From the NCBI GenBank assembly GCA_050297855.1, contig JBNKTC010000011.1, positions 1-21,976 on the forward strand: a DNA stretch of 21,976 nucleotides. Direction: 5' to 3'. The translations under genes and the position numbers were made by a program. Source of the stretch: SZUA-545 sp050297855 (GTDB lineage Bacteria > Campylobacterota > Campylobacteria > Campylobacterales > SZUA-545). Under the pieces are notes generated by a model. The model had not been told where the DNA came from and did no database searches. It saw nothing but the letters and a program-made list of their open reading frames with translations. Position 1 is the first letter of the stretch. Each line of letters starts with the position of its first letter. Shown in pieces: positions 1 to 6,675 of the stretch.

Positions 1-135
1 CGACACCTGAGGAACCGACACCTGAGGAACCGACACCTGAGGAACCGACACCTGAGGAACCGACACCTGAGGAACCGACACCTGAGGAACCGACACCTGA
101 GGAACCGACACCTGAGGAACCGACACCTGAGGAAC
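1..135 (+). repeat. Perfect 15-bp tandem repeat, nine copies, coding for (TPEEP)n
   Basis: The unit CGACACCTGAGGAAC occurs nine times without a single mismatch from base 1 to 135, and the array probably extends leftwards out of the window. The unit length is a multiple of three, so copy-number change keeps the reading frame and only alters the length of a Pro/Glu/Thr linker in front of the Ig-like domains. The absence of synonymous drift between copies suggests recent expansion or ongoing homogenisation. Confidence 0.95.
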
Positions 136-1550
136 CAGTCGTTGAAGAGCCTGTCGACACGACAGCCCCGACGGTCACCGTCGATCCGATTGATATCACC
201 AATTCGGATTCCCCAACGATCAGCGGTACCGTGGACGATACGGAAGCAACGGTTACCGTCACAGTGGACGATACGTCACTCGATGCCGCCATCGATCCCG
301 AAACGGGCGAATGGAGCGTTACCCTGGACGAACTGAGTGAAGGGGAGCATGACGTGAGCGTCACGGCCACCGACTCCGCCGGCAACAGCACGACCGAAAC
401 GGCAACCGTCACCGTCGACCTGAGCGCTCCCGATGCGCCGGTACTCGACTTCGGCGGTCTGGAGCTGACCAACAGCGCCACTCCGACCTTCAGCGGTACG
501 GCAGAACCGGGTAGCACCGTAACGGTCTACGACTATGATGACGTACTCGGCAGCCTGGTCGTAGACGAGAGCGGTACCTTCAGCTTTACGACTCCGCCGC
601 TGGAAGACGGTACCCATGTCCTGACCGCCCAGGTCACCGACCCGGCCGGAAACGTCAGCGGCACCTCCGATCCCGTCACGATCGTCATCGATACGACGGC
701 ACCGGAACTGAGCACACCGAGTATAGACCTGACCGACACGGACAATCCGAGCGTCAGCGGCACCGTCAACGATGCCAACGCCACGGTGACGGTCGATGTG
801 GACGGTACGGCCCATGAAGCGACGATCGATCCCGAAACGGGCGACTGGAGCCTGACACTCGATCCCCTTGCAGAAGGCGAGCACACCCTCTCCGTAACGG
901 CAACCGATGCGGCAGGAAACAGCTCCGATCCTGTTACGACAACGGTCACGGTCGAAGCGGAACCGGAAGAGCCGGCAGAAGATGATACGCCGACAGACGA
1001 CGTTGACGACGGCAACAACGGTCACGGTAATGACGACGATCACGACGACGAAAGTAATCCCGGAAACAGTGATGATAGCGACGAAGATGACGGCACAACA
1101 GACGATGAACTGCCGGTCGATGACGGGGAAGACGACGATAACGGTCACGGCAACGATGCCGACCATCATGATGACGGAAACCCCGGACACGGCGGCCACC
1201 ACCACGGTGGAGGCGATGACAGCCATCACGGTCACCACGGCTTCCTCGATGACGATGAGGGCGGGTTCGACTTTGACAACCTCCACGGACACGGCCACCA
1301 CGGCGGCCAGCACGATGAGGCCGATGAAGAGGAGCTGCCGGATCTGGCAGATGTGGTCGAGCAGGACGAAGAGACAGTCGACATGGGGCACCACGGACAC
1401 CACGGCGGTCAGGACAACGATACGTCAGGAGAACATCACGGCGGCGGCCACCAAGGCGGCCATACGGCAGACGGCGGCGGATGCGGCGGCTATACGCCCA
1501 ACCACCCCGACTTCGGCCTGGACGACACAAGCAACCTCAACAACGGTTAA
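3..1550 (+). CDS. Large secreted adhesin (LapA/Bap-like), C-terminal part, 5' truncated by window edge
   Basis: The reading frame is open from the first bases and continues out of the window, so only the last ~515 codons are visible. Order: nine perfect 15-bp repeats encoding TPEEP (1-135); three Ig-like beta-sandwich domains (about 160-415, 416-690 and 691-955), the first and third sharing an IDPETGxWS motif and all ending in a TVTV-type strand after an 'AxDxAGN' motif; then an Asp/Glu/Gly/His-rich tail (about 960-1500) with many HGHHG/HHGG motifs; and a short ending, TPNHPDFGLDDTSNLNNG. Tandem Ig-like repeats in a giant protein beside a type I secretion operon with LapD and LapG homologues are typical of LapA-type biofilm adhesins. 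The N-terminal retention module that LapG would cleave must lie upstream and is not seen. Canonical RTX nonapeptides are not visible in this C-terminus. The stop codon shares TTAA with the stop of the convergent OmpA-family gene. Confidence 0.85.
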   Translation, partial: TPEEPTPEEPTPEEPTPEEPTPEEPTPEEPTPEEPTPEEPTPEEPVVEEPVDTTAPTVTVDPIDITNSDSPTISGTVDDTEATVTVTVDDTSLDAAIDPETGEWSVTLDELSEGEHDVSVTATDSAGNSTTETATVTVDLSAPDAPVLDFGGLELTNSATPTFSGTAEPGSTVTVYDYDDVLGSLVVDESGTFSFTTPPLEDGTHVLTAQVTDPAGNVSGTSDPVTIVIDTTAPELSTPSIDLTDTDNPSVSGTVNDANATVTVDVDGTAHEATIDPETGDWSLTLDPLAEGEHTLSVTATDAAGNSSDPVTTTVTVEAEPEEPAEDDTPTDDVDDGNNGHGNDDDHDDESNPGNSDDSDEDDGTTDDELPVDDGEDDDNGHGNDADHHDDGNPGHGGHHHGGGDDSHHGHHGFLDDDEGGFDFDNLHGHGHHGGQHDEADEEELPDLADVVEQDEETVDMGHHGHHGGQDNDTSGEHHGGGHQGGHTADGGGCGGYTPNHPDFGLDDTSNLNNG

Positions 1551-2479
1551 CGGGGGGAGAGGGGCAGAAAGAGTTTTGCCCTCACCCGCCGGTTTTTCTC
1601 CATATTTTCGGCGGTGTCGTTGGGTGCCACCGGCATCGCCTCTCCGAATCCGCGGTAGGTCAGGACCGACCGGCGGATCCCCATACCGATCAGTTCGTCA
1701 TAGACCCGTTTTGCCCGCTTGATCGAAAGCCCGAGATTATACTGCTCGCTTCCCAGCGCATCGGTAAACCCCTGGATCTCCACGCGATACCCACGGTTAA
1801 TCTCCAGAAACTCCGCAAACTCCCGGATAGAACGCTCCGCCTCCTCCGTCAAACGGTGTGAAGCAAACCGGAATGTGACAATAAAAGTGTAGTGCTGGAT
1901 ACAGCCGCGGCTGTCGACCTGGAAGTTTTTGGGTGTCCCGGGGCACTCATCCTGGCGGTCGTATACCCCGTCCTTGTCTTCGTCTTTCAAAAGCGCAAGG
2001 TAGCTGTTGTCCACGGGACAGCCGAAGCGGTCCACCTCGGCTTCGGGCGGCGTTCCCGGACAGAGGTCCCGGGCATCGACGACCGTATCTTTATCCGCGT
2101 CCCCTTCTTCGGAGAAGCGCTGCACCACGACCGGACATCCCGTTCGGTCCACCGCTTCGTCCGGTGTGCTGTCCGGGCAGTGGTCGTAGCTGTCGTATAC
2201 CCCGTCGCCGTCACTGTCCAGAGGGCATCCCGAAAAACCGACCAACAGTCCCGTTTCCGTTGCGGGGCACTGGTCCAGGTCGTCGGGGATCGTGTCTCGG
2301 TCTTCGTCATAGGCGCACCCGTCCGTATCTACGTTGGCGTCGAAGGGATTGTTGGGCTGGGTGTTGGGACAGCGGTCTGCCGTATCCGGCACCCCGTCCA
2401 GGTCGCTGTCAATCGTCGGATCAAGCCCGCCGCAGCCGCTTAAAAAGAGCAGTGCCAGAAATACAACGATATACCGCAC
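1547..2479 (-). CDS. OmpA-family lipoprotein with thrombospondin type 3 repeats
   Basis: A protein of 310 residues starting at a GTG that overlaps the preceding TAG stop by one base (TAGTG). The N-terminus is a lipoprotein signal with lipobox LSGC (Cys about 16). Residues about 20-190 hold five Asp-rich thrombospondin type 3 repeats, each ending in a Cys-Pro after a pattern such as DSDGDGVYDSYDHCP; these bind calcium in known families. Residues about 195-305 form an OmpA C-terminal peptidoglycan-binding domain with the YNLGLSIKRAKRVYDEL helix and a final NRRVRAKL. The product should sit in the outer membrane by its lipid and hold peptidoglycan in the periplasm. It is the last gene of the adhesin export operon. 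I infer a role in anchoring or stabilising the export channel or the adhesin at the envelope; that role is not demonstrated by sequence. Confidence 0.9.
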   Translation of the reverse strand: MRYIVVFLALLFLSGCGGLDPTIDSDLDGVPDTADRCPNTQPNNPFDANVDTDGCAYDEDRDTIPDDLDQCPATETGLLVGFSGCPLDSDGDGVYDSYDHCPDSTPDEAVDRTGCPVVVQRFSEEGDADKDTVVDARDLCPGTPPEAEVDRFGCPVDNSYLALLKDEDKDGVYDRQDECPGTPKNFQVDSRGCIQHYTFIVTFRFASHRLTEEAERSIREFAEFLEINRGYRVEIQGFTDALGSEQYNLGLSIKRAKRVYDELIGMGIRRSVLTYRGFGEAMPVAPNDTAENMEKNRRVRAKLFLPLSPR

Positions 2480-3099
2480 TACCGCCCCCGGATCCTGAGT
2501 ATCAGACCGACCCGGTCTTTGACCCCCAGCTTGGCAAAGATCGCACCCAGGTGCGCTTTTACGGTCCGCTCGGTGATCCCCATCCTGGCGGCGATCTCCT
2601 TGTTCGAAAGCCCGTCGGCTACCATCAGGGCAGTCTCCCGCTCCCGCTCGCTAAGACCGGCCAGCAGACTCTCCCCGGACGCATCGCCGCTGTTTTGGAC
2701 GGCGGCTTGGATCAGGTGCTGCATAAACTCGGGGTAGTACCAGTGGTTCCCCTCGCCGATCACGGCCAGGGCTTGAAGTAAGGCTACCGGATGGAGACGG
2801 GCATTGCCGTACCCTTTGATCCCCATACGCAGCAGGGCATCACCCTCCTGGAAACTGGGCACATCGCTCAGGACCAGAATGCGCAGGGTCGGGTCGGCAC
2901 CCAGGATCGCCCGGATATCCTCCGCAGGCGAAGGGGAGCTGTCGCGGTGGAAGATGACTACCGCTCCGCTCTCCTCTGCGGCGTTTATAAGTTGCCCGCT
3001 TTTTTGGTAATGGTGCAGGGCATAGTGCCCTTTCAGCGCCCCGTCCCAGTGGGCGGATATCGACGCGGCCGTACAGAGTGTGGCAATCACTTTCATCAT
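2479..3099 (-). CDS. LuxR-family DNA-binding regulator with degenerate receiver-like domain
   Basis: A protein of 206 residues. The C-terminal ~60 residues are a clear LuxR/NarL helix-turn-helix (LSERERETALMVADGLSNKEIAARMGITERTVKAHL), which binds DNA. The N-terminal ~130 residues resemble a response-regulator receiver (strand VVIFH, strand RILVLSD, and a GIKGY segment near the usual Lys region), but the usual 'LLDxxxP' phospho-acceptor site reads VVIFHRDSSP, so the canonical Asp position is not convincingly present. It overlaps the upstream adaptor gene by 4 nt and the downstream OmpA gene by 1 nt, so it is translated as part of the secretion operon. It probably regulates adhesin or secretion expression through a non-phosphorylated input; the targets cannot be told from this sequence. 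Confidence 0.85.
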   Translation of the reverse strand: MMKVIATLCTAASISAHWDGALKGHYALHHYQKSGQLINAAEESGAVVIFHRDSSPSPAEDIRAILGADPTLRILVLSDVPSFQEGDALLRMGIKGYGNARLHPVALLQALAVIGEGNHWYYPEFMQHLIQAAVQNSGDASGESLLAGLSERERETALMVADGLSNKEIAARMGITERTVKAHLGAIFAKLGVKDRVGLILRIRGR

Positions 3100-4520
3100 C
3101 GCTCCCTTAACGCATTCTCTTTGGCCCGGAGGATCGGTTTGAGAAGGTACTGCAAAATGGTCTTTTTCCCCGTCAGGATATCGACGTTGACCGTCATCCC
3201 GACCATGATCTTAAGGGGGGTATCCTTATCACCGAGATAGTTTTTGTCCGTAACGATCTTGACCAGGTAATAGCTTTCGCCCTCCTCGTCCGTGATCGTA
3301 TCGGCACTCACCTGCTTGACATGCCCCTCCAGTCCGCCGTGGATCGTGAAGTCGTAGGCGGTAAACTTCACCATCGCCTTTTGTCCCGGATAGATAAAGG
3401 CGATATCCGAAGGCTTGATCTTCACCTCCGCCTGGAGCGAATCTTCGGTGGGAACGATCTCGATCAGGTCCATACCCGGACGGATCACCCCGCCGATCGT
3501 ATTGACCAGGATCTGCTTGATCGTCCCCGATACGGGGGAGCGGACCATCGTCCGCGAGACCTTGTCCTCCAGGGCGAACTTGTTCTCCTCGATCCGCTCG
3601 ATCTCCGCCGTTACGGCGTTAAGCTCTTTTTTGGAGGTGTTGGTAAAGTTGAGAAACTCCTGCCGGCGTTTCTGCCTCGTCTCTTCGATGATCGACTGGT
3701 TTTTGGGGATCGCCAGCTTGGAGCTTTTGAGTTTCCCCCCCATCTCGTTGGCTTCGCGCTTGAGTTTGAGGAACTCCACCTCGGAGACGACCCCCTTCTT
3801 GACCAGCGGCTGGGTGATGTCGATCTCCCGCTGTACGATCTTCATACTCTCGGTCAGCTGGGTGACCAGGTTTTTCGCCTCCTCCAGTTCGTTCATCTTC
3901 TGCTTGATCAGTTCGTCCAGTGCCGCCAGTTTACTCTCGAGCTGACGCTTGTTACTCTCATACAGGCTCAATTCGTTTTCAAGGATCTGGGGCGCCTCTT
4001 CCTGAAGCTTGGGATCGTTCTGCATCGGGTGATTAAACGCCTCCGCCTCCAGGCGCAGTTTTCTCGCTTTGAGCTCGTAGAGTTTGATCTTGCTCTCCTC
4101 GTACGAGCTGGCAAACCCGACGTTGTTGATCTTGAGCAGCGGCTGGCCTTTGGTGACCGTCGCCCCCTCCTGGACAAGGATCTCGGAGATGATCCCCCCC
4201 TCAAGGTTCTGCACGACCTGGATCTGGCTGGAGGGGATGATCTTGCCGAACCCACGCGTCAGTTCGTCGATCTCGGCTACGGAAGACCAGAGTACGAACC
4301 ACCCGAACAGCAGAAAGATACTCCAGAGGATGATCTTGCTGCTGGCGGAGGACTTGACAAGGACCGCCGCATTGAGGCTGGACATGTACTCCAGGTCTTC
4401 GGTCGGGAACTCACGGTCCGCTTCGGGCTCTTTTCTGGCCAGGTAGCGGACGGTCTCCCACTTCTCGCGCCCCTTTTCGTGCCACACCGTTTTTGCTCTA
4501 TCTTTGATCTTATCAATCAT
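3096..4520 (-). CDS. lapC: Type I secretion membrane-fusion (adaptor) protein, HlyD/LapC family
   Basis: A protein of 474 residues. A cytoplasmic N-terminus is followed by one transmembrane helix (about 62-82, IILWSIFLLFGWFVLWSSV). A lipoyl/biotinyl-like half-motif follows (VVQNLEGGIISEILVQEGATVTKGQ), then a long alpha-helical hairpin rich in Glu/Lys/Leu (about 145-310), the second lipoyl half (VRSPVSGTIKQI) and a C-terminal beta-barrel region. This is the normal order and length for HlyD-family adaptors of type I secretion systems, which link the inner-membrane ABC exporter to the TolC-type channel. It overlaps the ABC transporter gene by 8 nt upstream and the LuxR regulator by 4 nt downstream. 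The gene symbol is by analogy with the Pseudomonas lap system. Confidence 0.93.
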   Translation of the reverse strand: MIDKIKDRAKTVWHEKGREKWETVRYLARKEPEADREFPTEDLEYMSSLNAAVLVKSSASSKIILWSIFLLFGWFVLWSSVAEIDELTRGFGKIIPSSQIQVVQNLEGGIISEILVQEGATVTKGQPLLKINNVGFASSYEESKIKLYELKARKLRLEAEAFNHPMQNDPKLQEEAPQILENELSLYESNKRQLESKLAALDELIKQKMNELEEAKNLVTQLTESMKIVQREIDITQPLVKKGVVSEVEFLKLKREANEMGGKLKSSKLAIPKNQSIIEETRQKRRQEFLNFTNTSKKELNAVTAEIERIEENKFALEDKVSRTMVRSPVSGTIKQILVNTIGGVIRPGMDLIEIVPTEDSLQAEVKIKPSDIAFIYPGQKAMVKFTAYDFTIHGGLEGHVKQVSADTITDEEGESYYLVKIVTDKNYLGDKDTPLKIMVGMTVNVDILTGKKTILQYLLKPILRAKENALRER

Positions 4521-6675
4521 TTCCGCCTCGCTTCGTACTCAGTTTTTCCAGTACCTCACCCTTGGGCCCGTCCAGGACGATCCGCCCCTCGTCCAGGACG
4601 ATCAGGCGGTCCACCAGGGCCAGAAGGCTCATCTTGTGGGTCACCAGAAGCAGGGTCTTGTCGGCCACTTCGCTGCGCAGTCTGCCGATCAGGCGCGCTT
4701 CGGTGGAGTTGTCCATCTGGTTGGAGGGTTCGTCCAGCAGGACGATGGGCGAATCCTGGATAAAGGCCCGGGCCACGGCGATACTCTGGCGCTGCCCGCC
4801 GCTGAGCTCCCGGCCTCCCTCGCCCACGGGCATATCGAACCCTTTGGGGTGGCGGTTGACGAACTCTATCACCCCGCTGATATCGGCCGCATTGAGGATC
4901 GCGTCGTCATCGGCACTGGCGTTTTTAAGGACGATGTTCTCCTTGACACTCCCTTTAAAAAGGGTGATGTCCTGGGGGACGTAGGCGATATTTTTACGCA
5001 GGTCCGCCGGATCGATCTGGTTAATATCGATACCGTCGACCAGGATCGATCCCGAATCGGAAGCGTAAAGTCCCAGCAGCAGCTTCTGCAGCGTCGATTT
5101 CCCGGAGCCGATCCGGCCGATGATCCCGACCTTCTCCCCGGCGGCCACTTTAAAACTGATATCGTCCAGGGAGGACTTAAGGGATTCGGGATAGGCGAAG
5201 TTGACATGTTTGAACTCCAGCTCGCCCCGGAAGGCGTGCCGCTCGATAAACTTCTTCCCCTCCTCCCGTTCGACGGGGAGCTGCATGATCTCGTCGAGAT
5301 TCTCGTAGGCTGTCTTGGTGTGCTGGAAGTGGGCGGCCAGGGCGGCCACCTGCCCCATGGGGGCGATCATCCGGGAGGAGAGGATCACCGCGGCGATGAG
5401 TCCCCCGAGGGTCAGTTCCACCTCTTTGATCATATAGACCCCGGCGATGACGACAGCAACGGTATTAAGCTGGATCAGGACCGATGTGACGGTGCTGATG
5501 GAGGCCGAAAGGGTCTTGGACTTGACGCTCTTATTGGCGATGTCGCCGCATAGCTCCTCCCACTTCCACTGCACGTGGCCTGCGGCCCCCATGTACTTGA
5601 TCGTCTCCAAAGAACCCAGGGATTCGATCAGCATGGAGTTCTTCTGCGTCGCCGCCTTGTAGGTGCTCTCGATACTCTCCTGGAGCGACTTGCGCATGGA
5701 GAAGGTGTAGGCGAGGATGATGGCGATGGTGATCACGGGGATCACGACGATCGCCCCGGCGACATAATAGACCGTCAGCAAAAAGATAAAGACAAACGGC
5801 AGGTCGATCAGCAGCGAAAGGGTCGAGGAGGTCAGGAACGAGCGGATCGACTCGAACTCCGTCAGCTTGTTGGCATAAGAACCGATGGAGTCGGGAGCCG
5901 CCTTCATCTTCAGGTCCATCGTCTTTTCAAAGAGGATGGAGGACATGATGATATCGCTCTTCTTGGCGGCGATCTCCAGGAAATGGGTCCGTACCAGCTT
6001 GATCACCATATCGAAGATATAGATCACCGCCACGCCGAGTGCCAGGATCCAGAGCGTATCGATGGCGTTATTGGGGACGACGCGGTCGTAGACGTTCATC
6101 GTAAAGAGCGGGGTCGCCAGGACAAACATATTGATCAGGAGCGATGCCACGAGGATATCGCGGTAGATATCCCGGGAGTATTTAAGGGTCCCGAAGAACC
6201 AGTGGCGTTTTTTCAGCTCCCCTTTTTTGTGCATCTTCTCGTCCGAGAGCATCTCTTTTTTGATATAAAACGCAAACCCGGCATAGGAGGCTTTGAGCTG
6301 CTCGTAGGGGATCTCCTGGGGCGCATTCCCGATCTCGGGCAGGATCACGCGGGCGTTTTGGCGCGCCTCATCCACGCTGAGCAGGATGCAGGCATCCTCC
6401 TTTTCGAGCATCAGGATACACGGCATCACCAGCGGTGCGATCTCGTCCAGCTCCCGCTTGACCAGTTTGGAGACGAACCCGGCCCGCTTGGCGGCCCGGG
6501 AAAAGTTCCCCTTGGACTCGTGTACCGAAAAGAGTTTGGGGCGGGCCTGCCCCGACGGGGTCGGCAGCCCCGCGGTGAGCACCTCGGCGCTGTAGGGCCG
6601 GTGGTGCAGTTCGGTAAAGATGACCAGGCACTCGAGAAGCGGGTCAAACTCCTGTTTTCTATTCTTTTTATCCAT
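4513..6675 (-). CDS. lapB: Type I secretion ABC transporter, LapB family (C39-like domain, TM domain, ATPase)
   Basis: A protein of 720 residues. Residues about 1-140 form a C39-peptidase-like domain that lacks a clear catalytic Cys/His arrangement (DPLLECLVIFTELHHRP at the start), as in exporters of adhesins and RTX proteins that do not cleave a leader. Residues about 155-440 contain the transmembrane helices (e.g. ILVASLLINMFVLATPLFTMNVYDRVVPN). The ATPase follows: Walker A GRIGSGKST (about 517-525), signature LSGGQRQ (about 620) and Walker B IVLLDEPSNQMD (about 645). It powers export of the large adhesin in one step from the cytoplasm to outside. It starts 8 nt inside the LapD-like gene, which points to coupled translation. 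Confidence in the family is very high; the substrate is inferred from the convergent adhesin gene. Confidence 0.95.
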   Translation of the reverse strand: MDKKNRKQEFDPLLECLVIFTELHHRPYSAEVLTAGLPTPSGQARPKLFSVHESKGNFSRAAKRAGFVSKLVKRELDEIAPLVMPCILMLEKEDACILLSVDEARQNARVILPEIGNAPQEIPYEQLKASYAGFAFYIKKEMLSDEKMHKKGELKKRHWFFGTLKYSRDIYRDILVASLLINMFVLATPLFTMNVYDRVVPNNAIDTLWILALGVAVIYIFDMVIKLVRTHFLEIAAKKSDIIMSSILFEKTMDLKMKAAPDSIGSYANKLTEFESIRSFLTSSTLSLLIDLPFVFIFLLTVYYVAGAIVVIPVITIAIILAYTFSMRKSLQESIESTYKAATQKNSMLIESLGSLETIKYMGAAGHVQWKWEELCGDIANKSVKSKTLSASISTVTSVLIQLNTVAVVIAGVYMIKEVELTLGGLIAAVILSSRMIAPMGQVAALAAHFQHTKTAYENLDEIMQLPVEREEGKKFIERHAFRGELEFKHVNFAYPESLKSSLDDISFKVAAGEKVGIIGRIGSGKSTLQKLLLGLYASDSGSILVDGIDINQIDPADLRKNIAYVPQDITLFKGSVKENIVLKNASADDDAILNAADISGVIEFVNRHPKGFDMPVGEGGRELSGGQRQSIAVARAFIQDSPIVLLDEPSNQMDNSTEARLIGRLRSEVADKTLLLVTHKMSLLALVDRLIVLDEGRIVLDGPKGEVLEKLSTKRGGND

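Noticed and set aside
1..135. CRISPR array
   Set aside because: The 15-bp units are contiguous with no spacers and lie in frame inside a coding sequence.
276..1403. 375-codon open frame on the minus strand opposite the adhesin
   Set aside because: Its translation is low-complexity Val/Ile/Arg-rich, the expected antisense shadow of the Asp/Thr/His-rich adhesin; no ribosome site or domain.
3321..4763. 480-codon open frame on the plus strand opposite the LapC and LapB genes
   Set aside because: Composition is typical of an antisense shadow (Leu/Asp/Arg-rich, no fold); the minus-strand genes have clear HlyD and ABC motifs.
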